64,000 bases of DNA from Methylopila sp. 73B (GCF_000526315.1 NZ_JAFV01000001.1:2728001-2792000), one strand, 5' to 3'. Shown: positions 27,868 to 37,287, counted from the stretch's first letter. The notes: generated by a model not told the origin, from the sequence alone. Translations and numbers: made by a program.

Positions 27868-28101
27868 GGTTGTTCTCCTCCTGGGCGGCGACTGAAGCTG
27901 CAGCGGGAGGTGGCGCTGAACCCGCTCTTTGCGTTCCGGTGAGAGCTCCGGACGCCGTGCGGTTTCGACGCGCGCCTTGATCGCTTCAGGGTCAGCCGTT
28001 CGCCCCTTTTTGCCCTCGCACGAGAACGTCGGAGGATCGGGAGGGTTCCGAAGCGCGACGGCGGGGTGAACCGCGACCGCCAAACCGGCTATCCTGGCGC
28101 G

Positions 28102-28794
28102 ATGGAAACCACCCTCTATCCGCCGGTCAAAACCTTCCTCGAGACCCTTGGCTTCGCCGTGAAGGGCGAGATCGGCGGCTGCGACCTGTTGGCGCTTCGG
28201 GACGGAGAGCCGCCGCTGGTCGTGATCTGCGAGCTGAAGCAGCGGTTCAACCTCGACCTCGTGCTGCAGGGCGTCGACCGCGCCGCGGCCTGCGACGAGG
28301 TCTGGCTGGCGGCCACGGTCGGCCGCGGCCGGGGCGGCCGCGAGCACGACCGGCGGTTTCGGGATCTCTGCCGCAGGCTGGGGTTCGGGCTGCTCGGGGT
28401 GACCGCGCGGGGCGAGGTGCAGATCATCCTCAGCGCGGCCGCGCCGGCGCCGCGCCGCGACTCCAAGCGCCGCTCGCGCCTCGTCGACGAGCACAACCGC
28501 CGCCGCGGCGACCCCGCGGTCGGGGGCGGCTCCCGCGTCCCGATCATGACGGCCTACCGCCAGCAGGCGCTGCTCTGCGCCGCCGCCATGAGCGCGGCCT
28601 CCGTCCGCCCCCGCGACCTCAAGGCGGCCGCGCCGAAGGCGGCGACGATCCTCAGGGCGAACGTCTACGGCTGGTTCGTCCGGGTCGACCGCGGGCTCTA
28701 CGGCCTCACCGACGCAGGGCGGGCCGCGCTCACGCGCTGGCCGCAGGAGGACCTCGCCGCGACGACGTCGCAACCCGCCGGGGCGGCGGAATGA
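28102..28794 (+). CDS. DUF2161 protein, PD-(D/E)XK-like fold
   Basis: 230 residues starting METTLYPPVKTFLETLG. The N-terminal half carries a PD-(D/E)XK-like core: GEIGGCDLLALRDGEPPLVV then ICELKQRF, with Asp, Glu and Lys in nuclease-like spacing. The C-terminal half (about 140-220) looks like a winged-helix segment (RANVYGWFVRVDRGLYGLTDAG). DUF2161 proteins are annotated as putative PD-(D/E)XK phosphodiesterases, with no proven substrate. The start used is 28102; codons upstream to 28066 are unlike the family. Confidence 0.8.
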   Translation: METTLYPPVKTFLETLGFAVKGEIGGCDLLALRDGEPPLVVICELKQRFNLDLVLQGVDRAAACDEVWLAATVGRGRGGREHDRRFRDLCRRLGFGLLGVTARGEVQIILSAAAPAPRRDSKRRSRLVDEHNRRRGDPAVGGGSRVPIMTAYRQQALLCAAAMSAASVRPRDLKAAAPKAATILRANVYGWFVRVDRGLYGLTDAGRAALTRWPQEDLAATTSQPAGAAE

Positions 28795-28902
28795 TCCGGC
28801 GCGAGCCGCCCCCGCGCGCGGTTCCTGCATACGGACGCGCCGCCCAAGCGCGGGACAAACGTCATTTCGAAAGCTGAGGGTTTTCAATCGCCTAAAAGGC
28901 GA

Positions 28903-28978
<76 letters not shown>

Positions 28979-29052
28979 AGGGGCCCCACCGGGCCGAGGC
29001 GCGGCGGAGCGAGCCGCCTTATAGGGAACAGCTTCCGGCCTGTCCAGCGCCC

Positions 29053-30285
29053 TCACACCAGGAAAACGCCGACGGCGATCGTCGCCAGCGTCAGCGGCGC
29101 GCCGACCTTGAGGTAGGTCCAGAAATCGACGTCGACGCCGAAGCCGCGGGCGCGCTCGGCGACGATCAGGTTGGCGATCGAGCCGACCAGCGTGAAGTTG
29201 CCGGCGAGCGTCGAGGCCATCGCCACCACGAGCCAGGCGCGCTGCGGATCGGCGAGGCCGTTCACGAAGGGCTCAAGCACCAGCACGGCCGGAACGTTGC
29301 TGACGACGTTCGACAGCGCCGCGGTGACGAAGCTGAGCACGGCCGTGTCGTCGAGCGCGAGGCGGCCCGCGGCCTTCACCACGTCGGGCGTGATCAGCGC
29401 CTTCTCCACCCCCGCTGTGACGACGAACAGGCCCGCGAACATCACCAGCAGCGGCCAGTCGATCTCGGCCCAGACCCGCGCGGGTTTCACTCGGCGCGTC
29501 AGCAGCAGCGCGGCGCCGGCGACGATGGCCGCGGTCGCGATCGGCGCGCCGAGGAAGAAGGCCGCGACCATGGCGGCGGCCACCAGCCCGGTCTTGATCG
29601 CGAGCGGGCGGTTCACCAGCGTCCGCCCCGCCGCCGCGTCCTCAGCCGGCGCGAAGGCGCCGTCGGCGAAGAACTCGCGGCGGAACGCCGCCGCCACGAA
29701 GACGACCGTCAGCGCGAGGCCCGCCGCCGCCACCGGGGCGAGCGTGGCCGCGAAGGTCGCGTAGGGCACGCCCGAGAGCGAGCCGATGATCATGTTCTGG
29801 GGATTGCCGGTGATGGTCGCGACGCTGCCGACGTTGGAGGCGGTTGCGATCGCGATCGCGTAGGGAACCGGGTTGCGCTTGAGCTTCAGGACGAGCGCCA
29901 TGACGAGCGGCGTCATGACGAGGCACACCGTGTCGTTGACGAGGAAGGCCGACAGCGCGCCCGCGGCCAGCGCGACCGCGACGAGCAGCGTGAAGGCGTG
30001 GCGGACGCGCGCGGCGATGGCGGCGTTCACCAGCGCGAAGAAGCCGGACAGCTTGAGGTTCGCCGCCACGATCATCATGCCGAGCAGCAGCACGATGGTG
30101 TTGTGGTCGACCGCGGCGAAGGCGTCTTCTGGCGTGAGCACGCCAAGCGCCACCATCGCCGCGCCGCCCGCAAGCGCCGCCCCCGCGCGGTCGATCCGCA
30201 CGAAGGGCGCCCGGCCGAAGGCGACGACGCCGTAGGTCGCGACGAAGACGAGGACCGCGGCGGCGGTCGTAAGGTCGAAGGGCAA
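29053..30285 (-). CDS. Anion or Na+/H+ transporter, ArsB/NhaD superfamily (SLC13-like)
   Basis: 410 residues with about 11 hydrophobic helices in two inverted halves. The two conserved re-entrant segments are ASNVGSVATITGNPQNMIIG and STLAGNFTLVGSIANLIV, the T/S-x-x-G-N-P-x-N type typical of this superfamily. FLVNDTVCLVMTPLV and SNVVSNVPAVLVLEPF are further signatures. It could move arsenite, citrate, sulfate or sodium; no arsenic or metal genes are nearby to decide. It lies just downstream of the RTX gene on the same strand. Confidence 0.85.
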   Translation of the reverse strand: MPFDLTTAAAVLVFVATYGVVAFGRAPFVRIDRAGAALAGGAAMVALGVLTPEDAFAAVDHNTIVLLLGMMIVAANLKLSGFFALVNAAIAARVRHAFTLLVAVALAAGALSAFLVNDTVCLVMTPLVMALVLKLKRNPVPYAIAIATASNVGSVATITGNPQNMIIGSLSGVPYATFAATLAPVAAAGLALTVVFVAAAFRREFFADGAFAPAEDAAAGRTLVNRPLAIKTGLVAAAMVAAFFLGAPIATAAIVAGAALLLTRRVKPARVWAEIDWPLLVMFAGLFVVTAGVEKALITPDVVKAAGRLALDDTAVLSFVTAALSNVVSNVPAVLVLEPFVNGLADPQRAWLVVAMASTLAGNFTLVGSIANLIVAERARGFGVDVDFWTYLKVGAPLTLATIAVGVFLV

Positions 30286-30355
30286 GGGCTGAGGTCCGCG
30301 GACGACGGCCCGAGGGCGGGCGCGCGAGGGTCAACCTAGCGCGTCCGCCGCCGCT

Positions 30356-30392
30356 CGACAGCGCTCCGGCCCGGAGGACCGGCGCGCTGTCG
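30356..30392 (-). terminator. Hairpin after the first RTX gene
   Basis: Arms CGACAGCGC (30356-30364) and GCGCTGTCG (30384-30392) pair perfectly, with an inner CCGG/CCGG stem. It lies 5 nt after the RTX stop. No T run follows, so it may be a processing or rho-assisted end. Confidence 0.45.
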
Positions 30393-30396
30393 CGTC

Positions 30397-32571
30397 TCAG
30401 GTGATGATGAAGTCGGTGTTGGACAGGGTCACATTGGACCCGAGCGTCGCGAACTGGATCTGGGCGGCGGAGCCGGTGCCGTCCGAATCGTAGTAAAGTG
30501 CGCGCGTGGCCGCGTCGTAGATGATGCGGTCGTTGCCGTCGCCCGCGGCCGTCCCGAGCCGGAAGAACCCGGCCGACATCGTCGCCGCCGCCGTGATCCC
30601 GACGAAATTGGCGTTCTCGAGCGAGAACTTGTCGGTCCCCTGGACGAAGTCGCCGATGTAGTCCACGCCCGCCGCGCCGGGCGCGACGTCGAAGCGGAAC
30701 ACGTCCGCCCCGCCCTGGCCGTAGAGCTGGTCGGAGCCTGCGCCGCCGTTCAGGGTGTCCCCGTCGTCGCCGCCGTAGAGGTAGTCGGAGCCGGTGCCGC
30801 CGTTCAGCGAGTCCGCGCCGAGCCCGCTCTGCAGGTTGTCGGCGCCCCCCAGCCCGTTCAGCGTGTCGTTGAAGATCGAGCCGACAATCGTCTCGCCCGA
30901 GGCCGTGCCGTTCACCTTCAGCCAGGCGGCGGCGGGCGTCGTCAGCGAGATCGTCGAGGACGCTCCGTCCTGGAACGTCGCGCGCTCGACGCGCGCCTGC
31001 GCGCCCGTGCCGTTGGCGTACTGGTCCTGCACGGTGATCTGCTCGTCGCCGAAGCTGATCACGAGGTCGTCGCCGATCACCCGGAAGCCGAGGTCGGAGG
31101 ACGAGATCTCGGGCGTGAAGCGGATCGTGTCGGTGCCGCCGCCGAGATTTTCGACCACCGTGTCGTAGCGGGAGCCTTCCGAGAAGCTGTAGGTGTCGTT
31201 GTCCGCGCCGCCGACGAGGTAGTCGTCGCCCGAGCCGCCGGTCAGCAGGTCAGCGCCGGCGTCCCCGTAGAGCGCGTCGTCCTCGTCGCCGCCGTTGAGC
31301 TGGTCGGCGCCGACGCCGCCGTAGAGCGCGTCCGAGCCGGTCCCGCCGTTGAGTTGATCGCTGCCGGTCGAACCGCTGAGGGTGTCGTTGCCCCCTCCGC
31401 CGTTGAGCGTGTCGTTGAAGATCGAGCCGGCGAAGCTGTCGCCGCCGTCGCCGCCGTCCCGCACGAGCCAGGCGGACTGCACCGACTTGAGGCTGATCCT
31501 GGAGCCGTCCGAGTGCTGCAGCGTCTCGACCCGCGCGTCCGCGCCGACGCCGCTCGCAAACTGGTCGGACACGCGGACGTAGTCGGAGCCGTAGCCAACA
31601 TAGAGGTCGTCGCCGTCGATCCAGATGTCGACGTCGGCCTTGGCGATACCCGCGTTCAGCCGGATGAGGTCCGTGCCGCCATTCAGTCCCTCGGCGATCT
31701 CGTCCCGTCCGAAGCCGGGGCCGAAGTAGTAGATCTCGTCGCCCACCCCGCCGACGAGGTAGTCGTCGCCCGATCCACCGGTCAGGCGGTCGTTGTCCGC
31801 GCCGCCGTAGAGCTGGTCGTTCTCGGCGCCGCCGTCGAGCGTGTCGTCGCCGGCGTCGCCCTGCACGTAATCGTTGCCGGCGTCGCCCCGCAGCCGGTCC
31901 CCGGCCGCGCCGCCATAGATCGAATCCCGGCCGCCGCCGCCCGAGAGCGAGTCGGAGAAGATCGAGCCCGACATCGAGTCGCCGCGGGTGGTGCCGGTGC
32001 GCGTCAGCCAGGCCGACTGCACGGTGGTGAGGTCGAGCACCGCGTTGTTGGTGTAGCGCAGGTCCTCGACGCGGGCGTTGGCGCCGGTCCCGCTCAGGAA
32101 CTGGTCCTGGATGGTGATCTCGTTGTCGCCGTAGACGATCTTCAGGTCGTCGCCTTCCACGTGGATGCGGACGTTGGAGGCGGTGAAGTTGCCCGAGAGG
32201 ATCAGCCGGTCGTTTCCGGCGTTCACGGCCTCCACCACCGTGTCGCTGCCCGAGTTGGCGTCGAAGCGGTAGATGTCGCTCTCGGTGCCGCCAGAGAGAT
32301 AGTCCTCGCCCTCGCCCCCGTTCAGGTCGTCCTCGCCGCTCTGGCCGTAGAGCGAGTCGTTCTCGCTGCCGCCGGAGAGCTTGTCGTTGTCGGCGCCGCC
32401 GTCGAGGTAGTCGGCTCCGCCTCCGCCCTCGAGCGTGTCGTTGCCGGCGTAGCCGTACAGGTAGTCGGCGTCCTCGCCCGGGCGCGCCCCGGCCGGATTG
32501 GCGGCGACGCCGCCCGAGACGCTCGTCGGCGTGATCTTGTCCGCCGCCCCCGTCCCCGTGAAGGTAGCCAT
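30397..32571 (-). CDS. RTX-type Ca2+-binding secreted protein with three 180-residue modules
   Basis: 724 residues without a Sec signal. Blocks of GGxGxDxLx(G/Y) nonapeptides (residues 35-95, 200-275, 380-455, 560-640) alternate with an HBL/HCBP-related domain. This domain recurs three times with an exact 180-residue period: DxYxF at 99, 279 and 459; GDDL at 140, 320 and 500; a DQ(F/Y) segment at about 156, 336 and 516. The C-terminal 85 residues (DVFRFDVAPG ... LSNTDFIIT) look like a type I secretion signal region. No protease, lipase or toxin domain is visible. No HlyB/HlyD/TolC genes are in the window. Confidence 0.9.
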   Translation of the reverse strand: MATFTGTGAADKITPTSVSGGVAANPAGARPGEDADYLYGYAGNDTLEGGGGADYLDGGADNDKLSGGSENDSLYGQSGEDDLNGGEGEDYLSGGTESDIYRFDANSGSDTVVEAVNAGNDRLILSGNFTASNVRIHVEGDDLKIVYGDNEITIQDQFLSGTGANARVEDLRYTNNAVLDLTTVQSAWLTRTGTTRGDSMSGSIFSDSLSGGGGRDSIYGGAAGDRLRGDAGNDYVQGDAGDDTLDGGAENDQLYGGADNDRLTGGSGDDYLVGGVGDEIYYFGPGFGRDEIAEGLNGGTDLIRLNAGIAKADVDIWIDGDDLYVGYGSDYVRVSDQFASGVGADARVETLQHSDGSRISLKSVQSAWLVRDGGDGGDSFAGSIFNDTLNGGGGNDTLSGSTGSDQLNGGTGSDALYGGVGADQLNGGDEDDALYGDAGADLLTGGSGDDYLVGGADNDTYSFSEGSRYDTVVENLGGGTDTIRFTPEISSSDLGFRVIGDDLVISFGDEQITVQDQYANGTGAQARVERATFQDGASSTISLTTPAAAWLKVNGTASGETIVGSIFNDTLNGLGGADNLQSGLGADSLNGGTGSDYLYGGDDGDTLNGGAGSDQLYGQGGADVFRFDVAPGAAGVDYIGDFVQGTDKFSLENANFVGITAAATMSAGFFRLGTAAGDGNDRIIYDAATRALYYDSDGTGSAAQIQFATLGSNVTLSNTDFIIT

Positions 32572-32883
32572 GGTTTCCCCCTTAAACCCGATCTGGTCCG
32601 CTGGTTAGGCCCGCATGACCCCCGGCGCCCAAGGCGTCGCCTTGCGACGCCTTGGCTCAGATTGGACTCTTTTTGGTTGGGCGCACAATAGGGGATACGA
32701 GGTATGCGCCGTGGATGATCCAAAGGAGCAGAGCCGTTCACACCTGACGATTGGACCGTCACTCCCCGGACCCCGGCGGTCCCGACGCACCGGCCTGCTG
32801 CGAGGTCGAAGTCGGGCATCACGGAGATCGCGGGGCCTTACGACCTCTCCAATCCCAGCGGTCTCGAAGCCCGCGCCACGCCT
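32572..32883. other. Intergenic region upstream of the first RTX gene
   Basis: I see no gene here. An 11-bp perfect inverted repeat (32629-32639 with 32645-32655, loop CCTTG) lies about 60 nt upstream of the RTX start and could be a leader hairpin, operator or, on the plus strand, a terminator (a T run follows 22 nt later near 32670). The rest is low-information sequence. Confidence 0.35.
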
Positions 32884-33108
32884 TCAGCTCTCGTCGTCGT
32901 CCGCCGGCCGTTCGATCTCTTCAGATTCGGCGGTGGGCGCCGCATAGACGCCCTTGAACCAGCGCGACAGGTCGATGTCCGCGCAGCGCTTGGAGCAGAA
33001 GGGGTGGTAGTCGGGTAGCGACATCTTCTTGCAGATCGGGCACGGCCGCGGCGACGGCCGGGGCTTGGCCGGGGGCGTATCGCCGGGGGGCGTCGGCGCG
33101 TCGGACAT
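32884..33108 (-). CDS. yacG: DNA gyrase inhibitor YacG, zinc-binding
   Basis: 74 residues from ATG 33108. The zinc motif is Cys23-x2-Cys26 (PCPICKK) and Cys38-x3-Cys42 (PFCSKRCADIDL), exactly the YacG pattern; an acidic tail follows. YacG binds GyrB and blocks DNA binding. It follows maf with a 7-nt gap, in a conserved infA-maf-yacG row. Confidence 0.93.
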   Translation of the reverse strand: MSDAPTPPGDTPPAKPRPSPRPCPICKKMSLPDYHPFCSKRCADIDLSRWFKGVYAAPTAESEEIERPADDDES

Positions 33109-33115
33109 GGCGGCT

Positions 33116-33739
33116 CTAGGCATTCGCCAGCCAGCCGCGGTGCAGCGGATAGCCTTCGCCGACCAGCAGGTTGACAGTTTCGTACAGCGGAAGCCCGACG
33201 ACCGCGCCGTAGGAGCCGCTGAGCTTGGCCACGAAGGACCCCGCGAGGCCCTGGATGGCGTAGGCGCCGGCCTTGCCGCGCCACTCTCCGGAGGCCAGGT
33301 AGGCGTCGATCTCGCCTTCCGAAAGCCGCTTGAAGCGCACGCGCGTCTCGACGAGGCGGCTGCGCAGCGCGCCCTTGCGGGTGGTGAGGCAGACGGCGGT
33401 GGAGACGTGATGGGCGCGCCCGGAGAGCAGGCGCAGGCAATCCGCCGCCTCCTCCACCGACTCCGCCTTGGGCAGGATGCGGCGTCCGACCGAAACGACC
33501 GTGTCCGCGCCGAGCACGAGCGCGCCGGCGAGCTCCGGGTCCTGCGATGCGAGCGCCGCGCCGGCGAGCGCCTTGGCCTCTGCGAGGCGCAGCGCGAGCG
33601 TGCGCGGCCGCTCGTTGCGCTCTGGCGTCTCGTCGAGCGAGGCCGGCAGCAGCGCGTCGGGCTTGGCGCCGATCTGGTCGAGCAGCGCCAGGCGGCGCGG
33701 GCTCGCGGAGGCGAGGACGAGTTTGGGGCGGTCGGTCAT
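33116..33739 (-). CDS. maf: Maf family nucleoside triphosphate pyrophosphatase
   Basis: 207 residues starting [20 protein letters not shown], the Maf substrate loop (SxSPRR). [13 protein letters not shown] contains the catalytic Asp, and the metal-binding Glu and Lys lie around it. It probably hydrolyses modified or non-canonical pyrimidine triphosphates. It lies between infA (66 nt) and yacG (7 nt). Confidence 0.95.
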   Translation of the reverse strand: MTDRPKLVLASASPRRLALLDQIGAKPDALLPASLDETPERNERPRTLALRLAEAKALAGAALASQDPELAGALVLGADTVVSVGRRILPKAESVEEAADCLRLLSGRAHHVSTAVCLTTRKGALRSRLVETRVRFKRLSEGEIDAYLASGEWRGKAGAYAIQGLAGSFVAKLSGSYGAVVGLPLYETVNLLVGEGYPLHRGWLANA

Positions 33740-33805
33740 CGGCGGTCGATCATGGACGACGCGCGCCCCCGAGGCGCTCGCCCCTCAGGCGCTTGCGCGC
33801 CGCGC

Positions 33806-34024
33806 TCACTTGAAGCGGTAGGTGATGCGGCCCTTGGAGAGGTCGTAGGGCGTCATCTCGACGAGGATCTTGTCGCCCGCGAGCACGCGGATGCGGTTCT
33901 TGCGCATGCGGCCGGCGGTGTGGGCGATGATCTCGTGGTCGTTCTCGAGCTTGACGCGGAACGTCGCGTTCGGCAGCAGCTCGATCACGGTGCCCGGAAA
34001 CTCGAGCAGTTCTTCTTTCGACAT
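33806..34024 (-). CDS. infA: Translation initiation factor IF-1
   Basis: 72 residues, [20 protein letters not shown] to [11 protein letters not shown], a single S1/OB-fold domain. IF-1 blocks the ribosomal A site during initiation. The longer in-frame extension to 34294 runs into repeat DNA and is not coding. Confidence 0.97.
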   Translation of the reverse strand: MSKEELLEFPGTVIELLPNATFRVKLENDHEIIAHTAGRMRKNRIRVLAGDKILVEMTPYDLSKGRITYRFK

Positions 34025-34183
34025 GTGATCTCGACAAGTGCGACGGCTGGACGAGCCTGAAATCCAGGCGCAGCCGATCGGAGCGTGACTTAGGAGAGCG
34101 CCTGATACCGGAAATAACGCGTTTCCACAACTCGTCCGGCACATGAGCCCTTCTTCGCGACGCATCGAAAGCAGAACGCGGGG

Positions 34184-34346
34184 ATCCCTCCTCGCGCCGA
34201 AGGCGTGGGGAGGGTGGCCCGGCGCGCAGCGACGGGTCGGGTGGGGGCCCTCGGACGTCGAACGGCGTCGGCGGAGCTTCGTCCTGAGCCCCACCCCACC
34301 CGGCCGGGCTTCGCCCGTCCACCCTCCCCTGTCCCAGAGGAGGGAT
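34184..34346 (+). repeat. Palindromic intergenic repeat, family 1, copy A
   Basis: The element is bounded by ATCCCTCC ... GGAGGGAT and is a large imperfect palindrome. Its first 35 bases match the reverse complement of the right arm of the copy at 57902-58053, and its right arm matches that copy's left arm, so the two are in opposite orientation. Regions between the arms vary. It lies between infA and the phosphatase gene. This is the GC-rich intergenic palindrome type common in Rhizobiales. Confidence 0.85.
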
Positions 34347-34385
34347 CGCCCGCGCCCTCTTAGCGCAACGCGCGGGAGGCCCCTT

Positions 34386-34430
34386 GCGCCGAAGGCGTGG
34401 GGTGGCCCGGCGCGCAGCGATGGCTCGGTC
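34386..34430 (+). repeat. Partial second copy of repeat family 1 left arm
   Basis: GCGCCGAAGGCGTGGGG, then TGGCCCGGCGCGCAGCGA, repeats the left-arm bases at about 34195-34232 with a 3-4 nt deletion. It suggests a truncated tandem copy or decay beside copy A. Confidence 0.7.
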
Positions 34431-34450
34431 GAGCGGCGGCGGCGTGGCCG

Positions 34451-34912
34451 CTAGACCCGCGCCGGAGCGGCGTAGCGGAAGCGGTCCCTGATGCGGTCGA
34501 TCAGGCTGTCGCGCATGGCGCGGTAGGCGTCCATGGTCTGCTCGCGCGAACCGCCGGCCGCAAGCGTCGGGTCCATGGTCGGCCAGTACTCGACCTCCAC
34601 CGGCAGCCGGCGCGTCAGCTCCAGCGCGGCGTGATGGGCCTCCGGCGCAAGCGTGATGATAAGGTCGAAGTTCAGGTCTTCGAGGTCGTCGAGCGTATGC
34701 GGGCGGTGCTTGCCCAGCGTGAGGCCCACCTCGTCGAGCGCGGCTTCCGCGAAGGGGTCGTTCTCGCCCGGCCGGACGCCGGCGGAGGCGACGTAGAGCG
34801 AGCGGCCGAAGTAATGGCGGGCCAAGGCCTCCGCGATCGGCGATCGGATGACGTTCTGTCCGCACATGAACAGAACCGATTGGGGACGCCCCTGCTCAGG
34901 ACCGCCCGACAC
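34451..34912 (-). CDS. Low-molecular-weight protein-tyrosine-phosphatase-like protein
   Basis: 153 residues with the P-loop CGQNVIRS (Cys17, Arg23; C-x5-R-S) and a distant DPT (MDPTLAAGG) that can supply the general acid. ArsC-like arsenate reductases share the fold, so the substrate is unresolved. It follows UPF0262 by 7 nt and stands in the conserved hisD-UPF0262-phosphatase-infA order. Confidence 0.88.
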   Translation of the reverse strand: MSGGPEQGRPQSVLFMCGQNVIRSPIAEALARHYFGRSLYVASAGVRPGENDPFAEAALDEVGLTLGKHRPHTLDDLEDLNFDLIITLAPEAHHAALELTRRLPVEVEYWPTMDPTLAAGGSREQTMDAYRAMRDSLIDRIRDRFRYAAPARV

Positions 34913-34919
34913 CGCCGCG

Positions 34920-35408
34920 TCAACCCTTCCAGCTCAGGGCTGCGATCAGCGTGAACAGGCGGCGCGCGGTGTCGTGGTCGAGCGCGATCTTGCCATCGAG
35001 CCTCTCCGCGAGCAGCTGCGCTCCCTCGTCGTGCAGGCCGCGCCGGCCCATGTCGATCGCCTCGATCTGGCTCGGGCTCGCGGAGCGGATCGCCGTGTAA
35101 TAGCTCTCGCAGATCAGGAAGTAGTCCTTGAGAAGCTTGAGGAACGGCGTCAGCGACAGAAAATGCGTGACGACCTCCTCGCCCGACACCCGGCGAACGT
35201 TGAGCGCGAGCTTGCGGTCGATCAGCGCGATGTCGAGCTTGAACGGTCCCTCCCCGCCCCCGATCGGCTGGAACGCGTTGTCCTCCACCAGGTCGTAGAT
35301 CGCGACCTGGCGCTCGTGCTCGACCTCGGTCGCCGCGCGTCCGATCGACGCGTCGTCGATGGTGACGGCGACGAGTTTGGCTTTGGGGTCGCGTCCGCTC
35401 GGGCTCAT
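34920..35408 (-). CDS. UPF0262 family protein
   Basis: A 162-residue protein with the UPF0262 pattern, including VAIYDLVEDNAF, FKLDIALIDRKLALNV and DYFLICESYYTAIRSA. The family is restricted to alphaproteobacteria and typically sits by hisD. Function unknown. It lies 26 nt after hisD. Confidence 0.9.
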   Translation of the reverse strand: MSPSGRDPKAKLVAVTIDDASIGRAATEVEHERQVAIYDLVEDNAFQPIGGGEGPFKLDIALIDRKLALNVRRVSGEEVVTHFLSLTPFLKLLKDYFLICESYYTAIRSASPSQIEAIDMGRRGLHDEGAQLLAERLDGKIALDHDTARRLFTLIAALSWKG

Positions 35409-35434
35409 GGCCGCATCCTATCCGGTCGCGACGC

Positions 35435-36724
35435 TCAGTTCATGCGGATCGAAACGGAGCGGGCGTGCGCGTGCAGGCCCTCCGCCTCTCCGAGCTTGAT
35501 CGCGGCGCCGCCCAGGGCCTTCAGCTGCTCCGGCCCACAGCGCAGGATCGAGGTGCGCTTCAGGAAGTCGAGCACGCCGAGACCCGAGGCGAAGCGGGCG
35601 GTGCGGGCGGTCGGAAGCACGTGGTTCGACCCGCCGACGTAGTCGCCGATCGCCTCCGGCGTGTGGGCGCCGAGGAAGATCGCGCCGGCGTGGCGGATGG
35701 CGTCGGAAAGGTCGTCGGCGTCCTCCGCGACGATCTCGAGATGCTCGGGCGCGATGCGGTCGGCGAGCGCGGTCGCCTCGTCGATCTGGCCAACCAGGAT
35801 GATCGCGCCGAACTCGCGCCAGCTCGCGCCGGCGATGTCCTTCCGCGGCAGAACCGCGAGCTGGCGCTCGACCGCCGCCTCCACGCTGTCTGCGAGACCG
35901 GCGTCGTCGGTGATCAGGATCGACTGGGCGGAGGCGTCGTGCTCAGCCTGGGCCAGGAGGTCGGCCGCGATCCAGTCGGGGTTGCCGGTCCTGTCGGCGA
36001 TCACCAGCACCTCCGAGGGGCCCGCGATCATGTCGATGCCGACGGCGCCGAACACCCGGCGCTTGGCGGCGGCCACATAGGCGTTACCGGGGCCCACGAT
36101 CTTGGCGACCGGCTTGATGGTCGCCGTGCCGTAGGCGAGCGCGCCGATGGCCTGGGCGCCGCCGACGCGGAACACCTCGTCGACGCCCGCGAGCTTGGCG
36201 GCCGCGAGCACCAGCGGAGAGAGCTTGCCGTCCGGCGCGGGCACGACCATCGCGAGCCGGTCGACGCCCGCGACCTTGGCGGGCACCGCGTTCATCAGCA
36301 CCGAGGAGGGGTAGGCGGCCGTGCCGCCGGGGACGTAGAGGCCGACGCTGTCGAGCGCGGTCCAGCGGTGGCCGAGCTCCACGCCGATGTCGTCGCGGTA
36401 GGTCTCGTTCGCCGGCATCTGGCGGCGGTGGTGGGATTCGATCCGGTCGCGCGCGAAGGTCAGGGCCTTCAGGGTCTCGGGGTCGCAGTCGGCGGCCGCG
36501 GCGTCGATCTCGGCGTCGGTGACCTGCAGCCCGACCGCTTCCAGGTCGACGCGATCGAACCGCTTGGAGAGCTCGATCAGGGCCGCGTCGCCGTTGCGGC
36601 GGACCTCGTCGAGGATCGCGGCGACGGCGGCGTCGACGTCCTCGGAGACCTCGCGCTTCATGGCGAGCAGGGCGGCGAAGCGGGCCTCGAAATCGGCGTC
36701 CGCGGAGGACAGGCGCAGGACCAT
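35435..36724 (-). CDS. hisD: Histidinol dehydrogenase
   Basis: 429 residues with family segments GVGLYVPGGTAAYPSSVLMN-like (here DSVGLYVPGGTAAYPS), KIVGPGNAYVAAAKR and GPSEVLVIADRTGNPDW. The zinc-binding residues Gln and His lie in LAQAEHDASAQ. It oxidises histidinol to histidine with two NAD+. It starts 6 nt after the DUF2948 gene and is probably co-transcribed with it. Confidence 0.97.
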   Translation of the reverse strand: MVLRLSSADADFEARFAALLAMKREVSEDVDAAVAAILDEVRRNGDAALIELSKRFDRVDLEAVGLQVTDAEIDAAAADCDPETLKALTFARDRIESHHRRQMPANETYRDDIGVELGHRWTALDSVGLYVPGGTAAYPSSVLMNAVPAKVAGVDRLAMVVPAPDGKLSPLVLAAAKLAGVDEVFRVGGAQAIGALAYGTATIKPVAKIVGPGNAYVAAAKRRVFGAVGIDMIAGPSEVLVIADRTGNPDWIAADLLAQAEHDASAQSILITDDAGLADSVEAAVERQLAVLPRKDIAGASWREFGAIILVGQIDEATALADRIAPEHLEIVAEDADDLSDAIRHAGAIFLGAHTPEAIGDYVGGSNHVLPTARTARFASGLGVLDFLKRTSILRCGPEQLKALGGAAIKLGEAEGLHAHARSVSIRMN

Positions 36725-36730
36725 GGGGCG

Positions 36731-37177
36731 TCAGGCCTCGTCGAGGTCGTGGGTGGGCTCGGCCTTGGCCGCCCAAACGGGTCCGAGGTCGGCGGCGCGC
36801 GCCTCGACGCACTCGACCTCGAGCCGCAGGCTGGCCTCGCCGGAAAACACCAGCTCGATCGCGCCCGAAGGCGCCTCGTCCGGCGCGAACCCGATCGCGA
36901 GCAGGTTCAGCACCGCGTCCGGGCGGGAGCGGTCGATCCCGCGGGCCCTCACCGCGGTCACCCGCTCGAAGTGGCCGGCGGTGCGCCGGCGGCGGGCCTC
37001 GCCCTCGACCCGAAGGTCGAGCCGGTTGCCGACGAAGGCGAAGCGCTTCTCCGTCGGCAGGAAGATGAGATCGCCGACCTTGACGACGAAGTCCTGCAGA
37101 TGGGCGGAGAGCACGGCGAGGTCGTCCTCGTCGAGCGCGAGCAGCTTGAGCGGAGCGTCGGCGTCGGGATCTGTCAT
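36731..37177 (-). CDS. DUF2948 family protein
   Basis: 148 residues, alpha/beta, with LLALDEDDLAVLSAHLQDFV and a conserved F.(P)TE..RFAFVGNRLD-like strand. DUF2948 proteins of unknown function are typical of alphaproteobacteria and usually precede hisD, as here (6-nt gap). Confidence 0.85.
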   Translation of the reverse strand: MTDPDADAPLKLLALDEDDLAVLSAHLQDFVVKVGDLIFLPTEKRFAFVGNRLDLRVEGEARRRRTAGHFERVTAVRARGIDRSRPDAVLNLLAIGFAPDEAPSGAIELVFSGEASLRLEVECVEARAADLGPVWAAKAEPTHDLDEA

Positions 37178-37287
37178 CGGTCCAGCCGGTTCAAGTCTCG
37201 AATGACGGAAGATCGCGCAGAGGTAACCGCCGACGACCCGAACGGCAACCGGCTGTCAACCTCGGGTTAACCCCGGAGCAACCGGAG

